Source of the DNA: an uncultured Eubacteriales bacterium
Lineage (GTDB): Bacteria; Bacillota; Clostridia; Oscillospirales; Acutalibacteraceae
Length of the DNA: 21,734 nt
Direction of reading: 5' to 3'
Assembly: GCA_900320415.1 (NCBI GenBank)
Contig: ONSE01000269.1
Coordinates: 1 to 21,734, forward strand
Shown here: piece after piece, positions 14,652 through 21,623 of the stretch
How positions within the stretch are numbered: the first letter of the stretch is position 1
Layout: each line of letters opens with the position of its first letter
Program-made: the position numbers and the translations under genes
Notes under the pieces: model-generated
Database searches by the model: none
Told to the model about the DNA's origin: nothing
What the model saw: the letters and a program-made list of their open reading frames with translations, nothing else

Positions 14652-14687
14652 AAAAGCAGCGAATTATCCTTATCCGGAGGTAACAAT

Positions 14688-15656
14688 ATGTCACAGAAAT
14701 CAATAGCAGTATTAACCAGCGGCGGCGACGCCCCGGGCATGAACGCGGCGTTCCGTTCGGTTGTCCGCACGGGCATCAATAAGGGCATGAAGGTGTACGG
14801 TATCTACCGCGGCTTCAACGGTCTGCTCAAGGGCGAGATCGAGGAGATGAATCTCCGTTCCGTATCTGAAATCATCGGTTACGGCGGCACCAAGCTCTAC
14901 ACTGCCAGAAGCGAGAAGTTCAAACAGAAGGAACAGCAGGAGAAGGCGGCTGAGTTCTGCCGCAGCAAGGGCATCAGCGGCGTTGTCGTCATCGGCGGCG
15001 ACGGCTCCTTCCGCGGCGCGAGAGCGCTCACCCGCGCGGGCGTCAACTGCATCGGCGTACCGGGTACGATCGACAATGACATCGCGTGCTCCGAGTACAC
15101 GGTCGGCTTTGACACCGCCATGAACACCGCGCTTCAGATGGTTGACCGCATCCGCGACACCGCGCAGTCCCACGACCGCTGTTCTATCGTGGAGGTAATG
15201 GGCAGACGCTGCGGCGATATCGCGCTGCAGACGGGTATCGCGACAGGCGCGACCGCCATTCTTGTACCCGAGGTGGAGTACAACATTGAGCGCGACGTTA
15301 TCAGCCGTATTCTCAACACCCAGAAAACGGGCAAGAAGCACTTCATCATCGTTGTGGCGGAGGGCGTCGGCGGCGTGAACGACCTCGCCAAGTATGTGGA
15401 GCAGAGGCTCGGCATCGAGGCAAGAGCGACCATTCTCGGTCATGTGCAGCGCGGCGGATCTCCGACGCTCCGCGACAGAGTCGTCGCCAGCCAGATGGGC
15501 TACAAGGCGGTTGACCTGCTAGACAAGGGAATCGGCAACCGTGTCGTTGTGATGCGCGGCGGCAAGATCACCGACCTCGACATCACGGAGGCGCTTGATA
15601 TGCCGCGTGTGTTTGACGAGGAGCTTTACAAGATTGCGATGACGATTTCCATTTGA
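14688..15656 (+). CDS. pfkA: ATP-dependent 6-phosphofructokinase
   Basis: Phosphorylates fructose 6-phosphate to fructose 1,6-bisphosphate, the committed step of glycolysis. A 322-residue protein, the standard bacterial PfkA size. SGGDAPGMNAAFR (11-23) and GGDGS (103-107) bind ATP; glycine in GGDGS, not aspartate, marks the ATP-dependent rather than PPi-dependent group. GTIDND (126-131) holds the catalytic Asp129, MGRRCGD (171-177) binds the sugar phosphate, and HVQRGGSP is the C-terminal substrate site. ATG 14688 has GGAGG 8 nt upstream; the ATG at 14640 falls in the promoter. A terminator follows 28 nt after the stop. Confidence 0.97.
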   Translation: MSQKSIAVLTSGGDAPGMNAAFRSVVRTGINKGMKVYGIYRGFNGLLKGEIEEMNLRSVSEIIGYGGTKLYTARSEKFKQKEQQEKAAEFCRSKGISGVVVIGGDGSFRGARALTRAGVNCIGVPGTIDNDIACSEYTVGFDTAMNTALQMVDRIRDTAQSHDRCSIVEVMGRRCGDIALQTGIATGATAILVPEVEYNIERDVISRILNTQKTGKKHFIIVVAEGVGGVNDLAKYVEQRLGIEARATILGHVQRGGSPTLRDRVVASQMGYKAVDLLDKGIGNRVVVMRGGKITDLDITEALDMPRVFDEELYKIAMTISI

Positions 15657-15684
15657 TTGATGGATGCAACAATAATGAATGACG

Positions 15685-15712
15685 GGGCGAACGCTGTTCG
15701 CCCTGCGTTTTT
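15685..15712 (+). terminator. Terminator after pfkA
   Basis: GGGCGAAC (15685-15692) and GTTCGCCC (15696-15703) form a perfect 8-bp stem with a 3-nt loop, followed by TGCGTTTTT. The next start codon is only 20 nt on, so the MORN gene probably depends on read-through or on a promoter I cannot place. Confidence 0.88.
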
Positions 15713-15731
15713 ATGGAGAGGAAGAGAAGCG

Positions 15732-17213
15732 ATGCCTTCCAGATTACAAAAGCTGTCCGCAGATCTGATCGTATATTCCGTCCTGATCGCGGACGAGGAG
15801 CGCCTGGATTTCAAGAACGACGCCCTCGCGGGGGTGAGGGCGAACTATTTTAACGCGAACCACGCGCCGCAGAGGGAGAAAACCTCCATCACGCTCGACG
15901 GCAGAAAGCTGAGCTTTCGCTGCGAAATGAAGCAGGGAGAGCCGCTTTCGTGGAAAATCAGCGGCGGCAGCCAGCCCTGTCAGACGGTTAAGCGCGGCGC
16001 GGACGGTTCCTACTGCGTGCTCAGCTACACCGACAACGGCACGGTTTGCAAGCGCGCCTATTTTGACAGGAACCACCTGTGGCAGCGCACCGAATACTAC
16101 GGCAGGGATATCGGCAATTCCCTGACCGCGGTGGTATCTCCCTTCCGTTCGGAGGGGCTGTACGCGCTGAGAGTAGAAAAAACCGCCGCGGACGGCTCCC
16201 GCACCGTCGCGCGGCTCTATCCTTCCGAGAAGAGGCAGAATGTCCGCTGCGCCGCACTGATGTATTCCAACGCGGGAATGCTGTGGTATGACGCGCGGTT
16301 CGCGCCTTCGCTGACGGACAGCGCGCCCGTGCAGAGCGGAAGGAGCCGCGGCTTCGATTTCCGTCCCGAGGATTTTACGGATATGGCGCCGGAGCCGCTT
16401 GATTTCAGGAACGCTCCGCCGCTGTCGGACGGGGATATCGCGGCTGTCGCCTCGGCGCCCGTTCCCGTGGCGGAGGAGATCGGGGAAGAAGAGAGACCGT
16501 ATTCCGCCTACGACAGGATCCAAAGCATATTGCTCGAGGCGCAGAAAACGAACAAGAGCATCTTCGGTGAGGTAGCCAGCTACGCCGAGCGCGAAAGGGC
16601 GGCGGAGTCCGTGGAGCTTGCCGAGCCTGTTCCCGAAGAGGTTCCGCCCGAAGAAACCGCGCCTGTGTCCGAGGAAGCGCCCGGGGAGATTTCTCCCGAG
16701 GTATCCGCGCCTCAGCCGAAGCAGGAATACGAGGCGGAGGAGGAAAAGGAGCCGGATATGGGAATCAGTACGCCGAACGGCGTTTATTCTTACTACGGCG
16801 CGCTGGATGAGAACGGACAGCGCGAGGGCAGGGGAAGGACAGCCTCTCCCGACGGCGTGACGGTCTACGACGGGGAGTACCATCTTGACAAGCGCAGCGG
16901 CTTCGGCATCTGCTACTACAAGGACGGCAGCCCCAACTACGTGGGCGACTGGCTGGAGGGCAGCCGCAGCGGCAGGGGCATGGGCTTCCGCCGCAGCGAC
17001 GGAACCGTCCACGCAGGCAAATGGACGCAGAACGTCCCGAACGGCATCGGCGCGCGCTTTGACAGCGAGGGAGAGTTTCTCGACGTCTGCCGTTATGAAA
17101 ACGGCGTCCGCAGCGGCAAGAGCGTATCCTTTGACGAGCAGGGCAACGTCGTCATCCGCGTCTGGGAGGACGGCGAGCTGATATCGGAACGTATTATCAC
17201 GGACGGGGAGTGA
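15732..17213 (+). CDS. MORN-repeat protein with unidentified N-terminal domain
   Basis: A 493-residue protein without signal peptide or membrane helix. Residues 1-about 220 are a mixed-strand region of unknown family (LSADLIVYSVLIADEERLDF near the start). Residues about 225-345 are rich in Pro, Glu and Ala and probably disordered. MORN-type units follow at about 372-394 (YDGEYHLDKRSGFGICYY), 398-420 (YVGDWLEGSRSGRGMGF) and 427-445 (HAGKWTQNVPNGIGARF). MORN repeats mediate protein or membrane contact in many proteins, but their role here is unknown. ATG 15732 is chosen for its upstream purine-rich GGAGAGGAAGAG. The next gene, an MscS channel, starts 4 nt after the stop, which suggests coupled expression. 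Confidence 0.8.
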   Translation: MPSRLQKLSADLIVYSVLIADEERLDFKNDALAGVRANYFNANHAPQREKTSITLDGRKLSFRCEMKQGEPLSWKISGGSQPCQTVKRGADGSYCVLSYTDNGTVCKRAYFDRNHLWQRTEYYGRDIGNSLTAVVSPFRSEGLYALRVEKTAADGSRTVARLYPSEKRQNVRCAALMYSNAGMLWYDARFAPSLTDSAPVQSGRSRGFDFRPEDFTDMAPEPLDFRNAPPLSDGDIAAVASAPVPVAEEIGEEERPYSAYDRIQSILLEAQKTNKSIFGEVASYAERERAAESVELAEPVPEEVPPEETAPVSEEAPGEISPEVSAPQPKQEYEAEEEKEPDMGISTPNGVYSYYGALDENGQREGRGRTASPDGVTVYDGEYHLDKRSGFGICYYKDGSPNYVGDWLEGSRSGRGMGFRRSDGTVHAGKWTQNVPNGIGARFDSEGEFLDVCRYENGVRSGKSVSFDEQGNVVIRVWEDGELISERIITDGE

Positions 17214-17217
17214 GCTT

Positions 17218-18021
17218 ATGACATGGGACAGTGTGAATGAATTTTTTCAGCGGCACGTTCACACAAGGAACCTGCTGCTGTTTGTGGTGCTTATCGTCGC
17301 GGGGATCGCGGCGGCGCGGATCCTTCTGATCGCGCTGCGCAAGCTGATTCTCAAGACCCGGCTCGACCACACCGTCAAGACCTTCCTGTTTTCCTGCGTG
17401 AAGGTACTGATGTATTTCAGCGTGATCATGATCGCGCTCGCGGTCGTGGGCGTGGACATCAACGCCTTTGTCACCTCGCTCGGCGCGGCGATGCTCGCGC
17501 TCAGCTTTGCCCTGCAGAGCACGCTGAGCAACTTTTTCAGCGGCTTTGTTCTGTTGTTCACCAAACCCTTCACCGCCGACGATTTGATCGAATTTGACGG
17601 CTACGAGGGCTTTGTGGTCAACGTGCGGATGTTTTACACCACGATACGCACCTTCGACAACAAGATCGTCAAGATACCCAACTCCAAGCTGACCTCCAAC
17701 AGCGTTGTCAACTGCTCGGCGGGAGAGCTGCGCAGGGTGAAGAACGTGTTCTCCGTCAGCTATGACGACAACATCACCGCGGTGAGGAGCGTGATTCTGG
17801 GCGTGGCGGCGCAGAATGACCTGATCGTCACCGACCCCGAGCCGAAGGTTTACGTCAGCAGGCACCTCGACAGCGGCGTGGAGATCACGGTGTTCACCTG
17901 GGGAAAGCACGATGATTACTACCCGATTTTGTTTTTTATGGAAGAAAATGTCAAACGCGCGTTTGACGAAAACGGCATCACCATTCCGTATCCTCACGTT
18001 GTGGTGAAATCGCCTGAATAA
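17218..18021 (+). CDS. Small-conductance mechanosensitive channel, MscS family
   Basis: A 267-residue inner membrane channel that opens on increased membrane tension and releases solutes under hypo-osmotic stress. Hydrophobic helices lie at about 19-40, 56-79 and 81-113; the third is the pore helix, in the Ala/Gly-rich VTSLGAAMLALSFALQSTLSNFFSGF (beginning near residue 85), equivalent to the MscS TM3 signature. The cytoplasmic beta domain follows, with FTKPFTADDLIEFDGYEG and KIVKIPNSKLTSNSVVN, both family hallmarks, then the alpha/beta domain ending PYPHVVV. The ATG is 4 nt after the MORN gene stop with GGGAG overlapping that stop. The length is near the E. coli MscS core size, with no additional sensor domain. 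Confidence 0.94.
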   Translation: MTWDSVNEFFQRHVHTRNLLLFVVLIVAGIAAARILLIALRKLILKTRLDHTVKTFLFSCVKVLMYFSVIMIALAVVGVDINAFVTSLGAAMLALSFALQSTLSNFFSGFVLLFTKPFTADDLIEFDGYEGFVVNVRMFYTTIRTFDNKIVKIPNSKLTSNSVVNCSAGELRRVKNVFSVSYDDNITAVRSVILGVAAQNDLIVTDPEPKVYVSRHLDSGVEITVFTWGKHDDYYPILFFMEENVKRAFDENGITIPYPHVVVKSPE

Positions 18022-18046
18022 TAACCACATTACAGTCCATACTAAC

Positions 18047-18075
18047 GGTGTCGCGGAATGCGGCACCATTTTTTT
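18047..18075 (+). terminator. Terminator after mscS
   Basis: GGTGTCGC (18047-18054) pairs with GCGGCACC (18060-18067) with one G-U pair and a 5-nt loop, followed by A and seven T residues. Only 17 nt separate it from the next start codon. Confidence 0.88.
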
Positions 18076-18092
18076 GCAGAGGATGAATGTAA

Positions 18093-18416
18093 ATGAAGAA
18101 GATTTTTGCGTTTGGCTGTGTTTCCATAATGCTGCTCGCGGCGCTCACAGGCTGCGGCGCCGCGAATAACGCCGCCTCCACCGCCTCCCAGGTTGCCTCC
18201 GACGCCATGTCGGGCGCGGGACAGATCGTCAGCGACGCGGGCAAGGGCGTTTCCAAGACCGTGGAGGACGCGAGCAAAAATGTCAGCAGCATGGCGGAAA
18301 ACGGCAAGGTCAGCGACAGCGACGGCGTTATCGGCAACACCGAAAGCACGCAGGAGACCACCGAGTCGCTGCAGGACGATTCCACCGCCGCCCTCGCGGA
18401 TGATATGAACGAATAA
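18093..18416 (+). CDS. Small predicted lipoprotein
   Basis: A 107-residue protein with a type II signal peptide: MKKIF, a hydrophobic stretch SIMLLAALTGC with the lipobox LTGC (Cys21), giving a mature protein anchored to the outer face of the membrane. The remainder is low-complexity, rich in Ala, Ser, Asp and Val with alternating VASDA/VSDAGKGVSK patterns suggestive of an amphipathic helix, and an acidic end. No domain is recognised. The ribosome binding site is modest (AGAGG). It is sandwiched between two terminators with no obvious own promoter. Confidence 0.85.
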   Translation: MKKIFAFGCVSIMLLAALTGCGAANNAASTASQVASDAMSGAGQIVSDAGKGVSKTVEDASKNVSSMAENGKVSDSDGVIGNTESTQETTESLQDDSTAALADDMNE

Positions 18417-18438
18417 GATTTTTGACCGGTGACGGGAT

Positions 18439-18469
18439 AAGGCGGTGAAGCTCACCGCCTTTGTTTTTA
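18439..18469 (+). terminator. Terminator after the lipoprotein gene
   Basis: AAGGCGGTGA (18439-18448) and TCACCGCCTT (18452-18461) form a 10-bp stem with a 3-nt loop, followed by TTTGTTTTT-type sequence. Confidence 0.92.
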
Positions 18470-18479
18470 TCCGGAATGA

Positions 18480-18560
18480 TACTGCTCCTTGATGAAAAAA
18501 ACCGAAACAGCTGTCAGCGAATTTTTGCGCAACAGATTTTCAGGGAATCAGTCAACGATC
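18480..18560 (-). repeat. Dispersed intergenic repeat, copy 3
   Basis: Read on the minus strand it runs from GATCGTTGA (18552-18560) through ATCTGTTGCG and TTCGCTGACAGCTGTTT to TCAAGGAGCAGTA (18480-18492), the same order as copies 1 and 2. The left end is diverged from the TACTGATC consensus. It starts about 4 nt after the sigE stop, in the sense of sigE transcription. Its outer flank ATCCGGAATGATACT (18469-18483) recurs at 8430-8444. Confidence 0.78.
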
Positions 18561-18564
18561 GGGA

Positions 18565-19260
18565 TCACACCGCCTGCTCCAGCTCCTCCCTGAGCTGACG
18601 GATGATTTTCTTTTCCAGCCGCGAGATGTAGGACTGCGAGATCCCCAGCTGATCCGCCACCTGCTTTTGTGTGTGTTCCTTTTTGCCGTTCAGTCCGAAG
18701 CGCAGCTCCATGATGCGGCACTCGCGAGGATTCAGCCGCGACACCGCCTCGAGCACCAGCCGCCGCTCCATCTCGTTTTCCATGCGGTGGTTCACCTCGT
18801 CGGGATCGCTGCCGAGAACATCGCAGATCAGCAGCTCGTTTCCGTCGTAGTCGGTGTTGATCGGCTCGTCGATGCTCACCTCGTTTTTGAGCTGGGAGGA
18901 TTTGCGCAGGAACATGAGGATCTCATTTTCAATGCAGCGGGAGGCGTAGGTGGCAAGACGGATGTTTTTCTCGGGGGAAAAGGTGTTGACCGCCTTGATC
19001 AGCCCGATGGTGCCGATGGAGATCAGATCCTCGGTGCCCGCGCTCGGGGACTCGAATTTTTTGGCGATATACACCACCAGCCGCAGGTTATGTACGATCA
19101 GCGGCTCCCGCGCCCTTCCGTCGCCCGCGGAGATCCTGCCCATGATTTCCGCTTCCTCCTCGCGGCTCAGCGGAGGCGGCAGCGTATCGCTGCCGTTGAT
19201 GTAAAAGACCTCGTTTTCGCTCAGAAAGAGCATTTTGACCTTCCAAAACCATTTCAGCAT
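18565..19260 (-). CDS. sigE: Sporulation sigma factor sigma-E precursor
   Basis: Mother-cell-specific sigma factor made as inactive pro-sigma-E and activated by SpoIIGA cleavage. A 231-residue protein. Residues 1-about 20 form the hydrophobic/basic pro-sequence (MLKWFWKVKMLFLSENEVFY), followed by the highly conserved LPPPLSREEE. Region 2 (about 53-122) contains NLRLVVYIAKKFE, EDLISIGTIGLIKAV, LATYASRCIENEILMFLR. Region 4 contains LNPRECRIMELRFGL and the HTH QKQVADQLGISQSYISRLEKKI. This strongly resembles B. subtilis SigE as I recall it. It begins 15 nt after the spoIIGA stop with a modest GCGAGGT ribosome binding site. The gene is intact, which supports sporulation ability but does not prove it. 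Confidence 0.96.
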   Translation of the reverse strand: MLKWFWKVKMLFLSENEVFYINGSDTLPPPLSREEEAEIMGRISAGDGRAREPLIVHNLRLVVYIAKKFESPSAGTEDLISIGTIGLIKAVNTFSPEKNIRLATYASRCIENEILMFLRKSSQLKNEVSIDEPINTDYDGNELLICDVLGSDPDEVNHRMENEMERRLVLEAVSRLNPRECRIMELRFGLNGKKEHTQKQVADQLGISQSYISRLEKKIIRQLREELEQAV

Positions 19261-19275
19261 AACAATACCTCGCTA

Positions 19276-20076
19276 TCATTCGTCTGCGAGCAAAACAGAG
19301 GGCACCAGAGCCTTGATTTCACCCGAAAGAATATTCTGACACACCCCGAGATAAACACCAGAATTCAGGCGTTTCCCGTCGATTATGACGCTGTCTGCAC
19401 GGTAGCCCTTTACGATACCGCCGCCGCCCAGACTCTCAAAGGGGATAATTCTTATTTTATCATCACGCAGCCGCAAATCGCGTAGAATTCCCTCCTCGGC
19501 AAAAATGACGTATTCTCCCGAAAACGGTTCCTTCGCGGTGCATCCCGTATCTACGGCGGCGAAAAAGGAGGTTCTGGAGCCTCCCAGCGCGATTTCAACG
19601 TTACAGGTGCTTCTTCCGCACACACCCTTCGTCAGTCTTTGCAGCAGCCGCAGTGTATAATAGCAGACAAGGGTGAGAATAATCAGCAGAAAAGGGGATA
19701 TATTAAAATATACGGTATCGTTGAAGATCTCCATACCCCCGGGATGGAACGAGGTGTAAACGAATATCATCAGACCGCAGAAGCCGAAAGAGAGGACGAA
19801 GTATACCGCCACGCGCCGGAGAAAGCATTTGAGTCCGCCGAAGCCGAAGGCCGTGAGCATCATCAGCGCGGCGGACACGAGGTCGGTGAGCAGGTTCAGC
19901 CCGAAGGGGAGCCTGGGGAGCAGGGCGACAAGGCTGAGGACGCCCCCGAGAAGGCTCCCCAGGATCATGCGCGTCAGCCCCGCTCTGACGCGGAGAACCT
20001 TTTTGACGCATAGAATGAGAAAGAAATCAATAAAAATGTTGACCGTTATCAGCACATCGAGGTAAACGGTTGTCAT
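19276..20076 (-). CDS. spoIIGA: Sporulation sigma-E factor processing peptidase SpoIIGA
   Basis: A 266-residue membrane aspartic protease that, triggered across the septum by forespore SpoIIR, cleaves pro-sigma-E. Five hydrophobic helices fill residues about 1-145 (MTTVYLDVLITVNIFIDF is the family's typical start). The cytoplasmic protease domain has the active Asp176 in AAVDTGCTAKEPFSG, and a later VIIDGKRL and C-terminal ALVPSVLL. The Asn that usually follows DTG is Cys here. ATG 20076 is chosen because it matches the family start and GGTGGTGAT lies upstream; an extension of 59 hydrophilic residues to 20253 would run antisense through another gene and is unlikely. It is cotranscribed with sigE, as in other Firmicutes. 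Confidence 0.93.
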   Translation of the reverse strand: MTTVYLDVLITVNIFIDFFLILCVKKVLRVRAGLTRMILGSLLGGVLSLVALLPRLPFGLNLLTDLVSAALMMLTAFGFGGLKCFLRRVAVYFVLSFGFCGLMIFVYTSFHPGGMEIFNDTVYFNISPFLLIILTLVCYYTLRLLQRLTKGVCGRSTCNVEIALGGSRTSFFAAVDTGCTAKEPFSGEYVIFAEEGILRDLRLRDDKIRIIPFESLGGGGIVKGYRADSVIIDGKRLNSGVYLGVCQNILSGEIKALVPSVLLADE

Positions 20077-20148
20077 AGAATCACCACCGCCTCTATTATG
20101 GCATATAACGGTAATGAACATTGTCTGATTTTGCTTAGGAGGTAAAAA

Positions 20149-20235
20149 ATGCTGCTGGGAATCATCATCGGAACCTTTATCGGCGCTTTTCTGGGCGTCA
20201 GCTTCATGTGCCTGCTTTTTTACAGCAGGAGCTGA
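20149..20235 (+). CDS. 28-residue single-pass membrane peptide (DUF3789-like)
   Basis: TAGGAGGT lies about 6 nt before an ATG that opens 28 codons ending TGA at 20233-20235. The product, MLLGIIIGTFIGAFLGVSFM then CLLFYSRS, is almost wholly one glycine-rich membrane helix with small-residue GxxxG-like spacing. This pattern (start, Gly-rich helix, short polar tail) resembles the small DUF3789 proteins of Clostridia, from memory. The function is unknown. It is divergent from spoIIGA with about 70 bp between starts, and a near-perfect terminator follows 15 nt after the stop, which supports its being a real gene. Confidence 0.75.
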   Translation: MLLGIIIGTFIGAFLGVSFMCLLFYSRS

Positions 20236-20250
20236 TCGTCCCGAAAAAAG

Positions 20251-20286
20251 CAAAAAAGCCGGACCCGCGCGGGTCCGGCTTTTTTG
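20251..20286. terminator. Bidirectional terminator, perfect 36-bp palindrome
   Basis: The left half CAAAAAAGCCGGACCCGC (20251-20268) is the exact reverse complement of the right half (20269-20286). With A and T runs on the flanks it serves both the small membrane peptide gene (plus) and the degV gene (minus). The intergenic stretch 20287-20349 shows nothing else. Confidence 0.93.
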
Positions 20287-20349
20287 TATTGAAAAACAAT
20301 GAAGGGAACCTCTGATAATTCGGTTCCGTGCTTTTGCGGGGCAGAGAGC

Positions 20350-21222
20350 TTAAACCTGCGGGTTTCTCTTTCCCTGAAAAACGAGCGCCAGCATACCGCA
20401 GCCGACGTGTGAGCCGATGACGGGACCGATGTCGCAGATCTGGACGTCTCTGCACATCGCCCTGATCGCTTTTTTCAGCTCCTTGGCGCCCTCGAGATTG
20501 TCGGCGTGCGCGATAAAGACGGTGCTCTTCTTGAGATTCTCTCCGTCGCGCTTGATGTACTTCACCAGCGTGCTTGTGATGTTGCTCTTTCCTCTGATCT
20601 TGCCGACGTTGACGAGCTTGCCCGTTTCGTCACAGCTGATGAGCGGTTTGATCTGCAGCGCCTTGCCGAAGGTGGCGGTCACCGCGGAGATCCTGCCGCC
20701 TCTTTTGAGCTGTTCGAGGTCGTTGACAACGAACCAGTGGCCGATATTTGACTTGGTTTCCTCAATAAACGCCGCGACCTCCTCGATGTCCGCGCCGGCG
20801 GCGTACTTCTTGCCTGCCAGATATACCAGCAGACCCAGTCCCGCGGAATCGCAGGTGGAATCGATCGCGATGATCTTCCTGTCAGGATACTTTTCCTTCA
20901 GCTCGCTGACGGCGATCATGCAGGTGTTGAAGGTGCCGCTCAGACCCGTGGGGATACCTGTGTAGAGAACGTCCTTGCCCGCCTTGAGATACTGCTCAAA
21001 GTAGTTCTTGAAGGACTCGAAATTGATCTGTGACGTCTTGGGATAGGCGCCCTCGCGGATGATTTTATAAAACTCGTCGAGCTTCATCATGCGGCAATCG
21101 GGGTAGTGCAGGTAGCACTTATCGTCAATCTGGAACTCCATGGGGAGCACTCTTACACCGATTTCGTCAACCTGCTTCTGGGTGAGGTCGCAGGAAGCGT
21201 CTGTCATAAATACATAATTCAT
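20350..21222 (-). CDS. DegV family protein (fatty-acid-binding, FakB-like)
   Basis: A 290-residue cytoplasmic protein of the DegV fold. Family members bind one fatty acid and, where known (FakB), present it to the FakA kinase for phosphorylation and phospholipid synthesis. Visible signatures are MTDASCDL at the N-terminus, KTSQIN (62-67), GIPTGLSGTFNT (89-100), IDSTCDSAGLGLL, the NDLEQLKRGGRIS segment and IGPVIGSHVGCG near the C-terminus. These residues line the acyl pocket and carboxylate site in characterised members. AAGGAGGT precedes the ATG by 6 nt. No fakA gene is in the window, so which kinase it serves is unknown. Confidence 0.93.
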   Translation of the reverse strand: MNYVFMTDASCDLTQKQVDEIGVRVLPMEFQIDDKCYLHYPDCRMMKLDEFYKIIREGAYPKTSQINFESFKNYFEQYLKAGKDVLYTGIPTGLSGTFNTCMIAVSELKEKYPDRKIIAIDSTCDSAGLGLLVYLAGKKYAAGADIEEVAAFIEETKSNIGHWFVVNDLEQLKRGGRISAVTATFGKALQIKPLISCDETGKLVNVGKIRGKSNITSTLVKYIKRDGENLKKSTVFIAHADNLEGAKELKKAIRAMCRDVQICDIGPVIGSHVGCGMLALVFQGKRNPQV

Positions 21223-21254
21223 AGCGTGACCTCCTTGAGGAATATTTCATTCCT

Positions 21255-21283
21255 ATTTTATCAAATACGTGGGCAAAAGTCAA
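21255..21283 (-). promoter_or_regulatory. Sigma-A promoter of the degV gene
   Basis: On the minus strand TTGACT (21278-21283) and TAAAAT (21255-21260) are spaced 17 bp, about 32 nt before the start codon. Confidence 0.78.
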
Positions 21284-21335
21284 TGAATAGTTCGTGATTT
21301 CAGGCCATATATTTGGGCAGGGAGGAGAGGCCGAT

Positions 21336-21623
21336 ATGGATTGCAGATTCAATGATCTGAGGCGCAAGGAGGTCATCAGCGAGGCGGACGGAGCAAGACT
21401 TGGTTACGTAGATGACATCATTGTGGAAACAAAAACCGCTAAGGTTGTAGCTTTTGTAATATTTGCACGATATTTCTTCTTCGGAATATTTGGAAAGAGC
21501 GAAGATTATATTATTCCGTGGGAGAAAATAAAATTGATCGGCGAGGATACGATCCTGATTTCCTGCAAGGCGCCGAAGCCCGAAAAAAGGCGCAGAAAAC
21601 GGCTGTTTTTCAAGGAAAATTGA
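21336..21623 (+). CDS. PRC-barrel protein, YlmC/YmxH sporulation-associated family
   Basis: A 95-residue protein with a single PRC-barrel-like fold: FNDLRRKEVISEADGARLGYVDDIIVETKTAKVV at residues 4 onward, an aromatic loop FARYFFFGIFGKSEDYIIPWEKIKLIGEDTILI, and a basic tail KRRRKRLFFKEN. The DLR..EVI start and IPW..I..IG.D.I pattern are typical of YlmC/YmxH. ATG 21336 is preceded by GGGAGGAGAGG; the ATG at 21294 lacks a ribosome binding site. In many Clostridia this gene lies near spoIIGA-sigE-sigG, which fits the sigE locus 2 kb away. Its molecular function is not established. The following 111 nt to the window end are AT-rich, with the palindrome TTTCTTAAGAAA near 21702-21713 and no gene. 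Confidence 0.82.
   Translation: MDCRFNDLRRKEVISEADGARLGYVDDIIVETKTAKVVAFVIFARYFFFGIFGKSEDYIIPWEKIKLIGEDTILISCKAPKPEKRRRKRLFFKEN

Noticed and set aside
15744..17012. 422-codon open frame on the minus strand
   Set aside because: Antisense shadow of the MORN-repeat gene; no ribosome binding site and an Arg/Ala/Val-biased composition.
20117..20130. Spo0A box upstream of spoIIGA
   Set aside because: TGTCTGA matches the TGTCGAA consensus at only five of seven positions, too weak to report as a site, although Spo0A control of spoIIG is well known.
20077..20253. 59-residue N-terminal extension of SpoIIGA
   Set aside because: It is hydrophilic, unlike the family start, and runs antisense to the small membrane peptide gene; the ATG at 20076 matches the family.
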